A DNA stretch of 64,000 nucleotides from Pseudomonas hefeiensis (GTDB lineage Bacteria > Pseudomonadota > Gammaproteobacteria > Pseudomonadales > Pseudomonadaceae). Below, piece after piece: positions 23,662-37,726 of this stretch (its first letter is position 1; each line of letters begins with the position of its first letter). The DNA lies in NCBI RefSeq assembly GCF_030687835.1, contig NZ_CP117449.1, positions 3,906,001 to 3,970,000 on the forward strand, given 5' to 3'. The notes beneath the pieces were generated by a model. That model did no database searches. It was not told the DNA's origin and worked only from the letters and a program-made list of their open reading frames with translations. Both the position numbers and the translations under genes were made by a program.

Positions 23662-25056
23662 CTAGACCTGCCCCTGAGCCCCTTCAAACCACGCCAGTTT
23701 CTCACGCAGTTGCACCACTTCCCCAACAATCACCAGGGTTGGCGCATGAACCTCATGCTCGGCCACCAGCTTCGGCAAATCCGCCAGGGTGCCGGTAAAG
23801 ACTCGCTGGTTGGACGTCGTGCCTTGCTGGATCAACGCCGCCGGCGTATCCGCTGCGCGACCGTGCTTGATCAATTCCTCGCAGATGATCGGCAGTCCCA
23901 CCAACCCCATGTAGAACACCAGGGTCTGGGCCGGGGACACCAGGTCCGCCCAAGGCAAATCACTGGTCCCGTCCTTGAGGTGACCGGTGATGAAACGCAC
24001 CGACTGGGCATAATCGCGATGGGTCAGCGGGATCCCGGCGTAGGCCGCACAGCCGCTGGCCGCAGTGATGCCTGGAACCACCTGGAACGGGATGCCATGG
24101 GCCGCCAGCTCTTCGATTTCTTCACCGCCACGTCCGAAAATGAACGGATCACCACCCTTCAACCGCACCACCCGCTTGCCTTGCCGGGCCAGGTCGACCA
24201 ATTGCTGGTTGATCTGGTCCTGGGGCACCGCATGCTCTGAGCGACGCTTGCCGACGTAGATCCGCTCGGCGTCACGCCGGCACAGCTCCAGGATCGCCGG
24301 AGCCACCAGACGGTCGTAAAGCACCACGTCCGCCTGCTGCATCAGCCGCAAGGCGCGGAAGGTGAGCAGGTCCGGATCACCGGGGCCGGCGCCCACCAGA
24401 TAGACTTCACCCGGTGCATTCGGCGCCTGACCTGCAATCTTTTCACGCAACAGGCGCTCGGCCTCGGCGCCCTGCCCGGCCAACTGCCGGTCAGCGATAG
24501 GCCCTTGGAACACCTCTTCCCAAAACGCCCGGCGTTGCTGCACATCCGGGAACAGCCCTTTGACCTGGCTGCGAAAACGCGCCGCCAGCCCGGCCAGTTG
24601 CCCGTAGGTCGAAGGAATCCAGGTTTCCAGCTTGGCCCGGATCAACCGCGCCAACACCGGCGCATCGCCGCCGCTGGACACCGCAATCACCAACGGCGAG
24701 CGGTCGACAATCGCCGGGAAGATCACGCTGCACAGGGCCGGCGCGTCCACCACATTGACCGGTACGCAGCGCTTATGGGCGTCAGCCGACACCTGGGCGT
24801 TGAGCGGTTCGTCGTCGGTGGCGGCAATGATCAGGCCGCAGCCGTCCAGATCCGCTTCAAGGTAACCGCGCAGGACGCATTCGCCGCCGCTGCCACTGAC
24901 CAGTTCCCGCAGTTGCGGTTCGATGTGCGGTGCGACCACCCGCAGCAGCGCGCCGGCATCAACCAGCAGGCGAGACTTGCGCAAGGCAATTTCCCCGCCG
25001 CCGACCACCAGCACGCGACTGCCGCGCAGGTTGTGGAACAGTGGCAAATAGTCCAT
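23662..25056 (-). CDS. cysG: Siroheme synthase (multifunctional CysG)
   Basis: A 464-residue fusion enzyme making siroheme for sulfite and nitrite reductases. The N-terminal module has the NAD-binding [13 protein letters not shown] (about residues 19-30) for precorrin-2 oxidation and ferrochelation. The C-terminal SAM-dependent uroporphyrinogen III methyltransferase starts near residue 216 with [20 protein letters not shown] and includes [16 protein letters not shown]. Its ATG follows the serS stop with no gap (TAAATG), so it is the last gene of the ftsK-to-cysG run. Length matches E. coli CysG. Confidence 0.96.
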   Translation of the reverse strand: MDYLPLFHNLRGSRVLVVGGGEIALRKSRLLVDAGALLRVVAPHIEPQLRELVSGSGGECVLRGYLEADLDGCGLIIAATDDEPLNAQVSADAHKRCVPVNVVDAPALCSVIFPAIVDRSPLVIAVSSGGDAPVLARLIRAKLETWIPSTYGQLAGLAARFRSQVKGLFPDVQQRRAFWEEVFQGPIADRQLAGQGAEAERLLREKIAGQAPNAPGEVYLVGAGPGDPDLLTFRALRLMQQADVVLYDRLVAPAILELCRRDAERIYVGKRRSEHAVPQDQINQQLVDLARQGKRVVRLKGGDPFIFGRGGEEIEELAAHGIPFQVVPGITAASGCAAYAGIPLTHRDYAQSVRFITGHLKDGTSDLPWADLVSPAQTLVFYMGLVGLPIICEELIKHGRAADTPAALIQQGTTSNQRVFTGTLADLPKLVAEHEVHAPTLVIVGEVVQLREKLAWFEGAQGQV

Positions 25057-26349
<1,293 letters not shown>

Positions 26350-26352
26350 TTA

Positions 26353-26727
26353 TCAAAGTTTGGTCAGGGACAGGCCGGCCCAGGTGGCGAGCAGCCCGCC
26401 GAATACGCTGATGGCCGCGTAGCCCAGGGCCAGCGGCACCTGCCCGCTTTCCAGCAGGCGCACCGTATCCAGTGAAAAGGATGAAAAAGTCGTCAGGCCG
26501 CCAAGAAAGCCGACCAACAGCCCCGCGCGCACCTCGATGGGCACCTCGGGGCGAATCAAAAACAGACCGTATAAAACGCCGATCAGCAGACAGCCCACGA
26601 TATTAACGGCCAGCGTGGCGGTATAGAAGTGCCGTGGCCAATTTGCGTTGACCCAATTGCCAGTCGCAAAGCGCAACAAGGTACCGGCAACGCCACCCGC
26701 GGACACTGCAAGGATCAAGGGGATCAA
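26353..26727 (-). CDS. crcB: Fluoride channel CrcB/Fluc
   Basis: A 124-residue four-helix membrane protein of the dual-topology fluoride channel family. The signature [20 protein letters not shown] carries the phenylalanine/threonine residues lining the pore, and an Asn sits in the first helices (GNWVNANW). It exports fluoride ion. Its ATG overlaps the end of rarA by four bases, so its expression depends on the operon; I see no fluoride riboswitch in front of it. Confidence 0.93.
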   Translation of the reverse strand: MIPLILAVSAGGVAGTLLRFATGNWVNANWPRHFYTATLAVNIVGCLLIGVLYGLFLIRPEVPIEVRAGLLVGFLGGLTTFSSFSLDTVRLLESGQVPLALGYAAISVFGGLLATWAGLSLTKL

Positions 26728-28049
26728 GGTTTTCTCCGCTGCCTTGGACTCAGACGGTCCAGTTGTGCCAGATGATTGAGTTTCTCGCCGATCTTCAGTT
26801 CGAGGCCCCGAGGCACTGGTTGGTAGAAGCGCTGGGGTTCGAGTTCATCGGGGAAATAATCTTCACCGGCAGCATAAGCGTCCGGTTCGTCGTGAGCGTA
26901 ACGGTATTCATCGCCGTAGCCCAATTGCTTCATCAGCTTGGTCGGCGCGTTACGCAGGTGCAGCGGCACTTCCAGGGAACCATGCTCGGTGGCGCTGCGC
27001 ATCGCGGCCTTGAAGCCCATGTACACCGCATTGCTCTTTGGCGCGCAGGCCAGGTAGGTGATGGCCTGGGCCACGGCGAGTTCGCCTTCCGGGCTGCCGA
27101 GGCGTTCCTGCACATCCCAGGCCGCCAGGCACAGGCTCAGGGCGCGGGGGTCGGCGTTGCCGATGTCTTCGCTGGCCATGCGCACCACTCGGCGCGCCAG
27201 GTACAACGGGTCGCAACCACCGTCGATCATTCTGGCGAACCAGTACAACGCCGCATCAGGGTTGGAGCCGCGGATGGATTTGTGCAGCGCCGAAATCTGG
27301 TCATAGAACGCCTCACCGCCCTTGTCGAAGCGGCGCCGGGTATCGCCCAGCAGGCTTTGCAGCAGTTCGACGCCGATCTCGCTGTTGTCTTCGGCCAGGT
27401 CCGAGGCGTTTTCCAGCAGGTTGAGCAAGCGCCGGCCATCGCCATCGGCGGCTGAAAACAGGATCTGGAAGCCTTCATCGCTGAGGCTCAACTGGCGTTT
27501 GCCCAGGCCGCGTTCCTCGGTCAGCGCCCGGTGCACCAGCTTGCGCATCGCCGCTTCGTCGAGGCTCTTGAGCACATAGACCCGCGCCCGGGACAGCAAG
27601 GCGTTGTTGAGTTCGAACGAAGGGTTTTCGGTGGTCGCGCCGATGAAAATCAGCGTGCCGTCTTCGACGTAGGGCAGGAACGCGTCCTGCTGCGACTTGT
27701 TGAAACGGTGCACTTCATCGACAAACAGGATGGTGCGCTTGCCGTAATGCCCGGCCTGCTGCTTGGCCACTTCCACCGCCTGGCGGATTTCCTTGACCCC
27801 GGCCAGCACCGCCGAAACCGTTTCGAAATGGGCATCCGAGACTTCGGCCAGCAGCCGCGCCAGGGTGGTCTTGCCTACACCCGGCGGGCCCCAGAAGATC
27901 ATCGAATGCAGCGCGCCCTGCTCCAGCGCTTCGCGCAGGGGCTTGCCGCGAGCGAGCACGTGCTCCTGGCCGACGTACTCATCCAGGTTGGTCGCGCGCA
28001 GGCGGGCGGCCAATGGCTGGGCAATCGGGGCGCTTCGAAACAGGTCCAT
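26724..28049 (-). CDS. rarA: Replication-associated recombination protein RarA (MgsA)
   Basis: A 441-residue AAA+ ATPase related to clamp loaders and eukaryotic WRNIP1, acting at stalled replication forks. Walker A is GPPGVGKTT (residues 54-62), Walker B with the DE pair is [16 protein letters not shown], sensor 1 is [21 protein letters not shown], and the C-terminal tetramerisation part contains [21 protein letters not shown] at 28049 is preferred to the GTG one codon upstream. crcB overlaps its end. Confidence 0.95.
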   Translation of the reverse strand: MDLFRSAPIAQPLAARLRATNLDEYVGQEHVLARGKPLREALEQGALHSMIFWGPPGVGKTTLARLLAEVSDAHFETVSAVLAGVKEIRQAVEVAKQQAGHYGKRTILFVDEVHRFNKSQQDAFLPYVEDGTLIFIGATTENPSFELNNALLSRARVYVLKSLDEAAMRKLVHRALTEERGLGKRQLSLSDEGFQILFSAADGDGRRLLNLLENASDLAEDNSEIGVELLQSLLGDTRRRFDKGGEAFYDQISALHKSIRGSNPDAALYWFARMIDGGCDPLYLARRVVRMASEDIGNADPRALSLCLAAWDVQERLGSPEGELAVAQAITYLACAPKSNAVYMGFKAAMRSATEHGSLEVPLHLRNAPTKLMKQLGYGDEYRYAHDEPDAYAAGEDYFPDELEPQRFYQPVPRGLELKIGEKLNHLAQLDRLSPRQRRKP

Positions 28050-28106
28050 CACAACTTATGCAACCTCCGCTGGGTCCTGGTGCCGATCCTCTCCGCCGGA
28101 GCAGAT

Positions 28107-28258
28107 CTGTGGGAGCATCTGTGGGAGCCGACCTGAGGAGCAAGGCCTGTGGGAGCAAGGCTTATCGCCTCGGTCTACCAGACGCACCGAGGTGTCTGTA
28201 TCGCGGGCAAGCCTTGCTCCCACAGATGCTCCCACAAGCCTTGCTCCCACAGGCCCTT
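28107..28258. repeat. Cluster of nested REP palindromes
   Basis: Several short copies of TGTGGGAGCA/TGTGGGAGCC and AGCCTTGCTCCCACA are crowded between lolA and rarA. On the left are three heads (near 28109, 28119 and 28149); on the right are their complements in mirrored order. This gives nested inverted repeats around GCCTCGGTCTACCAG. Copies are imperfect, as expected after repeated insertion or recombination. Confidence 0.75.
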
Positions 28259-28291
28259 CCCTACAGGTCATTTCCCACAGGGGCTTTGTGT

Positions 28292-28915
28292 TTATTCCTG
28301 GATCACGTCCGCACCCTTGGGGATGTCGAACTTGAACTTGGACGCGGCGATCGGCTCGTTGGCCTTGACCCCGGTGAACAGGATATTGGTGCGCTGGCCG
28401 ACGCTGTCGATCAGTTGCATGTCGTTGACCAGGCCGTTGCGAAATGACAGGCGCAGGCTGTCGAACAGGCTGTCCGTGGTCTTGGGCTTGAGGGTGAAGT
28501 CAATCACACCACCGGCCTCTTTGGAGCTGATGTCGAAACTCTGGCTGATCTTGGAAACATCGCCGGAGAGCAGCAACGCCGGGGTTTGGGTCAGGCGCTG
28601 GTCCAGGGTTTTGATGGTGACCTGTTCCAGGTCCGGGTCCCACAGCGAGACTTTCTTGCCATCGGACACCATCAGTTGTTCGGCAGGCGCATCGGTGTGC
28701 CAATAGAACAGGCCCGGACGCTGCAAGGCCATCTCACCCGCGGTTTCCTGCAACTGGGTGCCGCTGCCGTCGAGGGTCAGTTGGGAGAAACGCGCGGTCA
28801 GGGTCTGGGAACGTTCCAGCAACTGGGTCAGGCGGGCCACGTCCTTTTCATCGGCATGGGCCGACAAGGTGGTCAGGGCCAGTACGGGCAACAGCAACAT
28901 GCGAATCAGGCGCAT
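28292..28915 (-). CDS. lolA: Outer-membrane lipoprotein carrier LolA
   Basis: A 207-residue periplasmic chaperone that shuttles lipoproteins from LolCDE to LolB. A signal peptide ([21 protein letters not shown]) is followed by the mature domain, with [20 protein letters not shown] near the start (LolA's conserved arginine/glutamine region) and [12 protein letters not shown] on the hydrophobic ligand surface. ATG at 28915 is preceded by AGGA and lies 58 bases after ftsK, in its operon. Confidence 0.95.
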   Translation of the reverse strand: MRLIRMLLLPVLALTTLSAHADEKDVARLTQLLERSQTLTARFSQLTLDGSGTQLQETAGEMALQRPGLFYWHTDAPAEQLMVSDGKKVSLWDPDLEQVTIKTLDQRLTQTPALLLSGDVSKISQSFDISSKEAGGVIDFTLKPKTTDSLFDSLRLSFRNGLVNDMQLIDSVGQRTNILFTGVKANEPIAASKFKFDIPKGADVIQE

Positions 28916-28973
28916 GGGAGTCCTCTTGAAGTCGTGGGAGGTCGAGCGGCGTGTCACCAGGCCGCTCAGGTCA

Positions 28974-31379
28974 TTAATCGCGCATCGGGCCCGGCGCCAA
29001 TACTTCGCGCGAACCGTTGGTGTTCATCGCCGTCACGACCCCGGCCATTTCCATGGCCTCGATCATGCGTGCGGCACGGTTGTAGCCGATCTTGAGCTTG
29101 CGCTGAACGGCGGAAATCGAGGCCCGACGGCTTTCCAGGACGAACTGCACCGCTTCGTCATAGAGCGCATCGGTTTCGGCATCGTCGTCGCCACCACCGC
29201 TGCTGCCCTCGAAGCCGCTGCCGGCCTCCTCGACACCGTTGAGGATGTCATCGTTGTATTCAGGTGCGCCACGCAGCTTCCAGGCTTCCACCACTCTGTG
29301 CACTTCATCGTCAGACACGAACGCACCATGCACACGAATCGGCAGGCTGGTGCCCGGCGGCATGTAGAGCATGTCACCGTGGCCGAGCAATTGCTCGGCA
29401 CCACCCTGGTCGATGATGGTCCGCGAGTCGATCTTGCTCGACACCTGGAACGCCATACGGGTCGGGATGTTGGCCTTGATCAGGCCGGTGATCACGTCCA
29501 CCGAGGGCCGCTGTGTCGCGAGAATCAGGTGGATACCGGCCGCCCGGGCCTTCTGGGCGATACGGGCGATCAGTTCTTCGACCTTCTTGCCGACGATCAT
29601 CATCATGTCGGCGAATTCGTCCACCACCACCACGATGGTCGGCAGCTTGTGCAGCAGCGGCGCTTCGTCATGGATGTTTTCGCGGTGGTACAGCGGATCG
29701 GTCAACGGCGTGCCGGCTTCTTCGGCCTCCTTGACCTTGGCATTGAAGCCCGACAGGTTACGCACACCCATCTTCGCCATCAGCTTGTAGCGGCGCTCCA
29801 TCTCGGCGACGCTCCAGCGCAGGGCGTTGGCGGCGTCCTTCATGTCGGTGACAACCGGGCACAGCAGGTGCGGAATGCCTTCGTAGATCGACAGCTCGAG
29901 CATTTTCGGGTCGATCATGATCAGCTTGGCGTCTTCCGGGCCGGACTTGAACAGAATCGACAGGATCATTGCGTTCACACCCACCGACTTACCGGAACCG
30001 GTGGTACCGGCCACCAGCAGGTGGGGCATTTTCGCCAGGTCGGTGATGACCGGCTTGCCGCCAATGTCATGGCCCAGGGCCAGGGTGACCGGCGACTTGT
30101 GGTTGTCGTATTCAGGGGTCGAAAGCACTTCGGAGAAGCGCACGATCTGCCGGTCTTCGTTGGGAATCTCGATGCCCACGGTGGTCTTGCCGGGAATCAC
30201 TTCCACCACCCGAACGCTGGTCACAGCCAGGGAACGCGCCAGGTCCTTGGCCAGGTTGGAGATACGGCTGACCTTCACGCCGGCGGCCGGCTGGATTTCG
30301 TAACGGGTAATCACCGGGCCCGGGTGGATCGAATCCACCGAGACCTCGACGCCGAATTCCTTGAGCTTGATTTCCAGCAGGTGACCGACCGCTGCCAGGG
30401 ACTCGGGGGAGTAGTTGAGCTGTTTCTTCTCGGCCGGGTCCAGGATCGAGATCGGCGGCAAGGTGCCTTCCACCGCGCTGTCGACGAACAGTGGCGCCTG
30501 CTTCTCTTTTTGCACGCGCTTGCTCTGCTCCGCAGGCTTGGTCGGGGCCATGGTAATAACCGGCGGTAGCTGTTTTTCACGGTCGGACATGTGCTTGCTC
30601 AGGGCCTGCTCACGTTCGATCAGGCGTTCCTTGACCTTGGCCTGCTCACGCTTGTCCGTGACGGTCGGGGCCACCACGTCGTGGACGCGGTCGTCCACCT
30701 CACGCAGTTGCGCCACCAGTTGCTTGCGCTCGGTGCGCGCCGCCCACCAGCGATTCATGGCGCCCTGAATCAGTTCGATCAGGTCCAGGGTGATCTTGCC
30801 GGTGACGTCCATCACCTTGAACCATGACAGGTCGGTGAACACGGTCAGACCGAACAGGAACAGCGCGATGAACAGCAGCGTGCTGCCCTGGATGTTCAGG
30901 GCATTTTTGGCCAGCTCGCCAAGACTTTCCCCCAGCGCTCCGCCCGCTCCGGCCGGCAGACCGGTGGGTGCGTGGAAATGGATATGGGCCAGCGCGGCGC
31001 CCGACAGCACCAGGAACACCAGGCCGATCAGGCGCCAGGAAAATAGCCAGCCACTCCACTGCCAGGGCTCGTGGCGTTGACGGAAAATCTGATAGGCCTT
31101 GATCGCCAGCAAAAGCGGAAAGATGTAGGCGAAATAGCCCAGCACCATGAACAGGATGTCGGCGCTGTAGGACCCGGCCGGACCGCCGAAATTCTGCACA
31201 TCGTCGATCTTGCTGTTATGGCTCCAGCCCGGATCGTCCTTGCCATAGGTCAGCAAGGCCATCATCAGGAACAGGCACAAGGCGCCGATGGCGATCAACG
31301 CACCCTCCTTGAGCCGGTAGTGCAATTGCTGGCGCCAGAGCGGAACGACTGTTTTAGGTGCTGCGGTGGATTTCTTCAA
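28974..31379 (-). CDS. ftsK: DNA translocase FtsK
   Basis: An 801-residue septal DNA pump for chromosome dimer resolution. Four to five N-terminal membrane helices cover roughly residues 25-190, a charged linker covers 210-320, and the motor holds Walker A GTTGSGKS (458-465). The C-terminal gamma winged helix ([27 protein letters not shown]) reads KOPS and contacts XerD. The linker is shorter than in E. coli FtsK (1329 residues), the usual Pseudomonas form. The best start is TTG at 31379, with AGGAAAAG upstream; no ATG is available before the first membrane helix. Confidence 0.96.
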   Translation of the reverse strand: MKKSTAAPKTVVPLWRQQLHYRLKEGALIAIGALCLFLMMALLTYGKDDPGWSHNSKIDDVQNFGGPAGSYSADILFMVLGYFAYIFPLLLAIKAYQIFRQRHEPWQWSGWLFSWRLIGLVFLVLSGAALAHIHFHAPTGLPAGAGGALGESLGELAKNALNIQGSTLLFIALFLFGLTVFTDLSWFKVMDVTGKITLDLIELIQGAMNRWWAARTERKQLVAQLREVDDRVHDVVAPTVTDKREQAKVKERLIEREQALSKHMSDREKQLPPVITMAPTKPAEQSKRVQKEKQAPLFVDSAVEGTLPPISILDPAEKKQLNYSPESLAAVGHLLEIKLKEFGVEVSVDSIHPGPVITRYEIQPAAGVKVSRISNLAKDLARSLAVTSVRVVEVIPGKTTVGIEIPNEDRQIVRFSEVLSTPEYDNHKSPVTLALGHDIGGKPVITDLAKMPHLLVAGTTGSGKSVGVNAMILSILFKSGPEDAKLIMIDPKMLELSIYEGIPHLLCPVVTDMKDAANALRWSVAEMERRYKLMAKMGVRNLSGFNAKVKEAEEAGTPLTDPLYHRENIHDEAPLLHKLPTIVVVVDEFADMMMIVGKKVEELIARIAQKARAAGIHLILATQRPSVDVITGLIKANIPTRMAFQVSSKIDSRTIIDQGGAEQLLGHGDMLYMPPGTSLPIRVHGAFVSDDEVHRVVEAWKLRGAPEYNDDILNGVEEAGSGFEGSSGGGDDDAETDALYDEAVQFVLESRRASISAVQRKLKIGYNRAARMIEAMEMAGVVTAMNTNGSREVLAPGPMRD

Positions 31380-32658
<1,279 letters not shown>

Positions 32659-32730
32659 CGGTTAACCTTGAAGCGGGCTCTTGTCTGCACGCAAGACCCG
32701 CCCTCCCCTTCTGCAAAAACCCGGATGACC

Positions 32731-33411
32731 ATGCTGACCTGGTTACAACGCAACACGTTTGATTTTCCGCCACTGGCCAAAGCCCTGCGCGACCCTAACG
32801 GCTTGCTGGCCGCCGGTGGCGACTTGTCCGCCGATCGGCTGATCCAGGCCTATCGCCACGGCTGCTTCCCATGGTTTTCCGAGGGCCAGCCAATTTTATG
32901 GTGGTCGCCGGATCCACGCACCGTACTGTTTCCCGACGAACTGCATGTATCGCGCAGCCTGGGCAAGCTTCTGCGCAAGCAACGCTATGCCGTGACGTTC
33001 GACAAGGACTTTGCCGCGGTCATCGAGGCCTGCGCCGCGCCCCGGGGCTACGCTGACGGCACCTGGATCACCGAGGCCATGCAAACCGCCTATCTGGAGC
33101 TGCACCGACGTGGTTATGCCCATTCAGTGGAAGTATGGGACCAGGGTATGCTGGTGGGCGGACTGTATGGCCTGGCCATGGGGCAGCTGTTTTTTGGCGA
33201 GTCCATGTTCAGTCGGGCCGACAACGCGTCGAAATTCGGCTTCGCCACTCTGGTCCAACATCTCAAAGAGGCCGGTTTCGTGCTGATTGATTGCCAGATG
33301 CCTACCGAACACCTGCACAGCCTGGGCGCCCGGTCGATCCCCAGGGCTGAGTTTGCCGGTTATCTCAAGGCGCATCTGGACCAGCCCAACCACGCAACCT
33401 GGGTTTGCTGA
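32731..33411 (+). CDS. aat: Leucyl/phenylalanyl-tRNA--protein transferase
   Basis: A 226-residue enzyme that adds Leu or Phe from tRNA to proteins starting with Arg or Lys, making them ClpS-ClpA substrates. Conserved runs are [42 protein letters not shown] and the C-terminal [19 protein letters not shown]. The ATG at 32731 gives the usual MLTWLQRN start; an ATG two codons earlier is possible. It lies 72 bases after trxB and 57 before bpt. Confidence 0.95.
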   Translation: MLTWLQRNTFDFPPLAKALRDPNGLLAAGGDLSADRLIQAYRHGCFPWFSEGQPILWWSPDPRTVLFPDELHVSRSLGKLLRKQRYAVTFDKDFAAVIEACAAPRGYADGTWITEAMQTAYLELHRRGYAHSVEVWDQGMLVGGLYGLAMGQLFFGESMFSRADNASKFGFATLVQHLKEAGFVLIDCQMPTEHLHSLGARSIPRAEFAGYLKAHLDQPNHATWVC

Positions 33412-33468
33412 GCGACAATGGCGCTCCTGGCTTACACTTAATCCAAAGCTTACTCCCGAGGGTTGATC

Positions 33469-34176
33469 ATGACCGAGTTGGCGCGCTTGAAGTTTTATGC
33501 CACTCAACCTCACTCTTGCAGTTACCTGCCCGAGGAGCAGGCCACGACGCTGTTCCTCGACCCTAGCCAGCCCATGGATGTGCATGTCTACGCAGATCTG
33601 TCGGAGATGGGCTTCCGTCGCAGCGGCGATCATCTCTACCGGCCCCATTGCCAACATTGCAATGCGTGCGTTCCGGCGCGTATTCCTGTGACTCAGTTTG
33701 TACCCAATCGCCAGCAGAAGCGGATTTTCAAGCGCAACGCCGATCTTCAGGTCCGGCCGGCCAAGCCGCAGTTCAGCGAGGAGTATTTCGACCTTTACCA
33801 ACGCTATATCGAGCAGCGCCACGCCGACGGCGACATGTACCCGCCCAGCCGTGATCAGTTTTCGACCTTTCTGGTCCGCGACCTGCCCTTTTCCCGCTTC
33901 TATGAATTCCGGCTCGAAGGGCGACTGCTGGCTATCGCCGTCACAGACTTGCTGCCCAATGGGCTTTCGGCGGTGTACACCTTCTATGAACCCGACGAAG
34001 AACGGCGCAGCCTGGGGCGTTTTGCCATTCTCTGGCAGATCAACGAAGCCCGGCGATTGGGGCTGGAAGCGGTGTACCTGGGTTACTGGATCAAAAACTG
34101 CAAAAAAATGAATTACAAGACCCAATATCGCCCCATTGAATTGCTGATTAACCAGAGATGGGTCGTCCTCAGTTAG
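33469..34176 (+). CDS. bpt: Aspartate/glutamate leucyltransferase (Bpt/Ate family)
   Basis: A 235-residue transferase of the arginyltransferase fold that, in bacteria such as Vibrio, adds Leu to N-terminal Asp or Glu. The N-terminal cysteine-bearing segment [18 protein letters not shown] and [15 protein letters not shown] (Cys-x2-Cys-x2-Cys) match the family, and the C-terminal GNAT-like part has [20 protein letters not shown]. Substrate preference for Leu over Arg is known for the Bpt branch and inferred here. ATG at 33469 is used, with GAGGG upstream. Confidence 0.92.
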
Positions 34177-34276
34177 AACCCCTTGGCTTAAACCCCCTTT
34201 TTCGGGCACAATGCACGCCGCTTTTGCCTGGCGCAGTTGCACCGGGCCATTCACTGGATACCGAGGGCTTTACTGC

Positions 34277-34495
34277 ATGTCGAAAGAAGACAGCTTCGAA
34301 ATGGAAGGCACTGTCGTCGACACCCTGCCCAACACCATGTTTCGTGTGGAGTTGGAAAATGGGCACGTCGTAACCGCGCACATCTCCGGCAAGATGCGCA
34401 AGAACTACATTCGTATTCTTACCGGTGACAAAGTGCGCGTCGAGCTGACGCCCTATGACTTGAGCAAAGGGCGCATCACTTACCGCGCTCGCTAA
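34277..34495 (+). CDS. infA: Translation initiation factor IF-1
   Basis: A 72-residue S1-like OB-fold protein ([20 protein letters not shown] ... [16 protein letters not shown]) that binds the 30S A site during initiation. Length and sequence match the almost invariant bacterial family. ATG at 34277. A strong intrinsic terminator begins 11 bases after the stop. Confidence 0.98.
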
Positions 34496-34506
34496 CAAGT
34501 CAATAC

Positions 34507-34535
34507 AAAACGCCCGGCTGATGCCGGGCGTTTTT
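34507..34535 (+). terminator. Rho-independent terminator of infA
   Basis: CGCCCGGC-TGAT-GCCGGGCG hairpin flanked by four A and five T residues. The textbook form supports the end of the trxB-aat-bpt-infA transcripts. Confidence 0.92.
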
Positions 34536-34538
34536 GTT

Positions 34539-34630
34539 TGTGGGAGCCAAGCTTGCTCGCGATAGCGGAGTATCAGTCGACAGCAATGTCCACCGAACCG
34601 AAGCCATCGCGAGCAAGCTTGGCTCCCACA
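34539..34630. repeat. REPIN, TGTGGGAGCCAAGCTTGCTC type
   Basis: Inverted arms TGTGGGAGCCAAGCTTGCTC around a 40-base centre, directly after the infA terminator. It is a variant with CCAAG in place of the usual GGGCT core. Confidence 0.88.
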
Positions 34631-34676
34631 GGGAATTGGCGGTGAAACCCAAACTTGTGCCTTGCCCAAAACAAAC

Positions 34677-34766
34677 TGTGGGAGCGGGCTTGCTCGCGAA
34701 GGCAGTGGGTCAGTTTGCATAGATGTTGAATGTACAACTGCATTCGCGAGCAAGCCCGCTCCCACA
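34677..34766. repeat. REPIN, TGTGGGAGCGGGCTTGCTCGCG type
   Basis: A second full element, 46 bases after the preceding one and of a different subtype. Its arms match those at 18608 and 42119. Confidence 0.88.
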
Positions 34767-34793
34767 GGAGATCGGCGTGTTTCTGAAGTCAGC

Positions 34794-34818
34794 AAAAAGG
34801 CGCCTTTCGGCGCCTTTT
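34794..34818 (-). terminator. Rho-independent terminator of clpA
   Basis: On the minus strand, AAAAGGCGCC-GAAA-GGCGCCTTTTT forms a GNRA-type tetraloop hairpin followed by a T-run, 20-odd bases after the clpA stop. Confidence 0.9.
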
Positions 34819-34836
34819 GCTTTACTGCCAGTGCGA

Positions 34837-37107
34837 TCAGGCCATTTCAGCCGTGGTTTCGAAGTCGAAGGTCAGCTCGCCGTCCTTGATGTCGATGTGG
34901 ACCACACCGCCATGTTCGGCCAGTTCGCCAAAGAGGATTTCCTCCGCCAGTGGACGCTTGATCTTGTCCTGGATCAGGCGAGCCATCGGCCGTGCCCCCA
35001 TCGTCACATCGTAACCACCGGCCGCCAGCCAACTGCGGGCCGCATCGGTGACTTCCAGCAGCACACGCTTGTCTTCGAGCTGCGCCTGAAGTTCGGTAAG
35101 GAACTTGTCCACCACACTTTTGATGACCTCATGGCTGAGGCGACCAAACTGGATAATGGTGTCCAGGCGGTTGCGGAATTCAGGCGTGAAGCTCTTCTTG
35201 ATCACTTCCATCGCATCGGACGAATGGTCCTGATGGGTGAAACCGATCGAAGCGCGAGCCGCGGTTTCGGCACCGGCGTTCGTGGTCATGATGATGATCA
35301 CATTGCGGAAATCCGCCTTGCGCCCGTTGTTATCGGTCAGCGTACCGTGGTCCATGACCTGCAGGAGCAGGTTGAAGACTTCTGGATGCGCCTTCTCGAT
35401 TTCATCGAGCAACAGCACGCAATGTGGCTGCTTGGTGATGGCCTCGGTCAGCAGACCGCCCTGGTCGAAACCGACATAACCTGGAGGTGCACCGATCAAA
35501 CGCGATACGGTGTGGCGCTCCATGTACTCGGACATGTCGAAACGAACCAGTTCGATTCCCATCGCCTTGGCCAATTGCCGTGCGGCCTCGGTCTTGCCGA
35601 CACCGGTAGGCCCGGCAAACAGGAAAGAACCCACCGGCTTGTCCGGCGACTTGAGACCGGCGCGGGACAGCTTGATGGCGGTCGACAATGAATCGATGGC
35701 CGCATCCTGACCGAACACCGTCAGCTTCAGGTCACGCTCCAGATTACGCAGCAGCTCCTTGTCGGAACTGGTGACGTGCTTGGGCGGAATCCGCGCGATT
35801 TTCGCCACGATGTCCTCGACCTGTGGCACTTCGATGCGCTTGACGCGCTTCTCCACAGGCTGAAGGCGCTGATAGGCACCCGCCTCGTCGATAACATCAA
35901 TGGCCTTGTCCGGCATGTGCCGGTCATTGATATAGCGCGAGGCCAGCTCAGCGGCGGCGCGCAGGGCCTCATCACTGTATTCGATGTTGTGGTGCAGTTC
36001 GAAACGCCCCTTCAGGCCGCGCAGGATACCGATGGTGTCTTCCACCGAAGGCTCCGACACGTCGACTTTCTGGAAACGCCGGGCCAGGGCACGGTCCTTC
36101 TCGAAAATCCCGCGAAACTCCTGGAACGTGGTCGAGCCAATGCAACGGATATCACCCGAGGACAACAGCGGCTTGAGCAGGTTCGAGGCATCCATGACGC
36201 CACCGGACGCGGCACCCGCACCAATGATGGTGTGGATTTCGTCGATGAACAGGATCGCCTGCGGACGCTTTTTCAGCTCACCCAGCAACGCCTTGAAGCG
36301 CTTCTCGAAATCACCGCGGTACTTGGTGCCGGCCAGCAAGGCCCCCAGATCGAGGGAATAAACCACACTGTTGGCGAGCAGGTCCGGTACCTGGTTGTCG
36401 ACGATGCGCTTGGCCAGTCCTTCAGCAATCGCGGTCTTGCCCACGCCCGCCTCGCCCACCAGCAACGGGTTGTTCTTGCGGCGCCGGGCCAGGATCTGGG
36501 CGACCCGCTCGACTTCCGCCTCGCGTCCGACCAGTGGATCGATACGCCCCTGGCGCGCCAGTTCATTCAGATTGCTGGCATAGGCGTCCAGCGGATTGCC
36601 CGAAGAAGAAGACTCACCGCCCTCGTCATCCTGCATATCCTGTTCACCTTCGGAGTGATCGCCATGCCCAGGCACCTTGGAAATGCCATGGGCGATGTAA
36701 TTGACGACATCGATGCGCGCAACACTCTGCTGCTTGAGCAGGAAAACCGCCTGGCTTTCCTGTTCACTAAAGATGGCAACCAGCACGTTGGCGCCGGTCA
36801 CTTCACGCTTACCCGAGCTCTGTACATGAAAGACAGCACGCTGCAGGACACGCTGGAAGCCCAGGGTTGGCTGGGTTTCGCGATCCTCGTCATGAACGGG
36901 GATCAATGGCGTGGTGGAGTCGATGAACTCCTGCAGATCATGCTTGAGTTTATCGAGGTTTGCGCCGCAGGCACGCAAAACGGTGGCGGCAGCCTCGTTA
37001 TCCAATAGGGCCAGCAGCAGGTGCTCGACGGTCATGAATTCATGACGCTTCGAACGAGCCTCCTTGAAGGCAAGATTGAGGGTGACTTCGAGCTCGCGGT
37101 TTAACAT
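34837..37107 (-). CDS. clpA: ATP-dependent Clp protease ATPase subunit ClpA
   Basis: A 756-residue AAA+ unfoldase that feeds substrates to ClpP. The N-domain ([24 protein letters not shown]) docks ClpS. An acidic/serine-rich linker ([18 protein letters not shown]) follows. The first AAA+ module has Walker [14 protein letters not shown] and the second [13 protein letters not shown]. The C-terminal segment contains [21 protein letters not shown] at 37107 follows GAGGTGAAGCT. It lies just after clpS on the same strand, the usual arrangement. Confidence 0.97.
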   Translation of the reverse strand: MLNRELEVTLNLAFKEARSKRHEFMTVEHLLLALLDNEAAATVLRACGANLDKLKHDLQEFIDSTTPLIPVHDEDRETQPTLGFQRVLQRAVFHVQSSGKREVTGANVLVAIFSEQESQAVFLLKQQSVARIDVVNYIAHGISKVPGHGDHSEGEQDMQDDEGGESSSSGNPLDAYASNLNELARQGRIDPLVGREAEVERVAQILARRRKNNPLLVGEAGVGKTAIAEGLAKRIVDNQVPDLLANSVVYSLDLGALLAGTKYRGDFEKRFKALLGELKKRPQAILFIDEIHTIIGAGAASGGVMDASNLLKPLLSSGDIRCIGSTTFQEFRGIFEKDRALARRFQKVDVSEPSVEDTIGILRGLKGRFELHHNIEYSDEALRAAAELASRYINDRHMPDKAIDVIDEAGAYQRLQPVEKRVKRIEVPQVEDIVAKIARIPPKHVTSSDKELLRNLERDLKLTVFGQDAAIDSLSTAIKLSRAGLKSPDKPVGSFLFAGPTGVGKTEAARQLAKAMGIELVRFDMSEYMERHTVSRLIGAPPGYVGFDQGGLLTEAITKQPHCVLLLDEIEKAHPEVFNLLLQVMDHGTLTDNNGRKADFRNVIIIMTTNAGAETAARASIGFTHQDHSSDAMEVIKKSFTPEFRNRLDTIIQFGRLSHEVIKSVVDKFLTELQAQLEDKRVLLEVTDAARSWLAAGGYDVTMGARPMARLIQDKIKRPLAEEILFGELAEHGGVVHIDIKDGELTFDFETTAEMA

Positions 37108-37136
37108 AGCTTCACCTCATACCCAAGTGGTCGGCG

Positions 37137-37499
37137 TTAACCGTCCTTCTCGATTTCACAGAGTAGCGGATGCTGGCTTTCCCGGGCGTACTGGTTGACC
37201 TGCATGGCCTTCGTCTCGGCGATGTCGCGGGTAAACACTCCACATACTGCCCGTCCCTCTGTATGGACGGCCAGCATGACCTTGGTCGCCAGCTCGCGAT
37301 TCAGGTTAAAAAACACCTCGAGCACTTCGACGACGAAATCCATCGGTGTGTAGTCATCGTTGAACAAAACCACCTTGTACATCGGTGGCGCCTGTAATGC
37401 AGGCTTTGCTTCCTGAACAGCAATGCCTGCGGAATCGTCGTCGTGTAGATCCGGGCGATCCTGATTGAATGTTAGTCGAATCTGGCTGACTGCATGCAT
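37137..37499 (-). CDS. clpS: ClpA adaptor protein ClpS
   Basis: A 120-residue N-recognin that delivers proteins with N-terminal Leu, Phe, Trp or Tyr to ClpAP. The core [20 protein letters not shown] carries the Asn-Asp and Met that line the N-degron pocket, and [19 protein letters not shown] follows. An acidic N-terminal extension of about 35 residues precedes it. It starts the clpS-clpA transcript and is divergent from the cold-shock gene. Confidence 0.96.
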   Translation of the reverse strand: MHAVSQIRLTFNQDRPDLHDDDSAGIAVQEAKPALQAPPMYKVVLFNDDYTPMDFVVEVLEVFFNLNRELATKVMLAVHTEGRAVCGVFTRDIAETKAMQVNQYARESQHPLLCEIEKDG

Positions 37500-37579
37500 G
37501 GAAAGAAAGGTTCGTTTAGTTGGCGAATACAGTGATGGGGGCGCTTGTGGGCGATTTCAACCACGACCACCCGGCCACC

Positions 37580-37607
37580 TTGACTATCGGGAAAACGGTG
37601 TTACAAC
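37580..37607 (+). promoter_or_regulatory. Candidate promoter of the cold-shock-like gene
   Basis: TTGACT (37580-37585), 16 bases, then TACAAC (37602-37607). A good -35 and a weak -10 in the clpS-cspD gap; would give a leader of about 110 bases. Confidence 0.35.
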
Positions 37608-37726
37608 CAATAGAGCCCATCGTGGGTTAAAAAGGTCCGTGGAATCTATCTCGTTTTTCAAGATTAGACTGCGGATGGACTGGATGATACTCCACTGATG
37701 GAGTGTGTTGCAGAGGGATATGACCT

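Noticed and set aside
28758..30569. 603-codon plus-strand frame over lolA and ftsK
   Set aside because: Mirror of the ftsK coding sequence; translation is rich in Val, His and Arg with no domain.
34539..34766. Two adjacent REPINs as a possible CRISPR-like or attenuator array
   Set aside because: They are inverted, of different subtypes and unequal in spacing; simple REPIN neighbours explain them.
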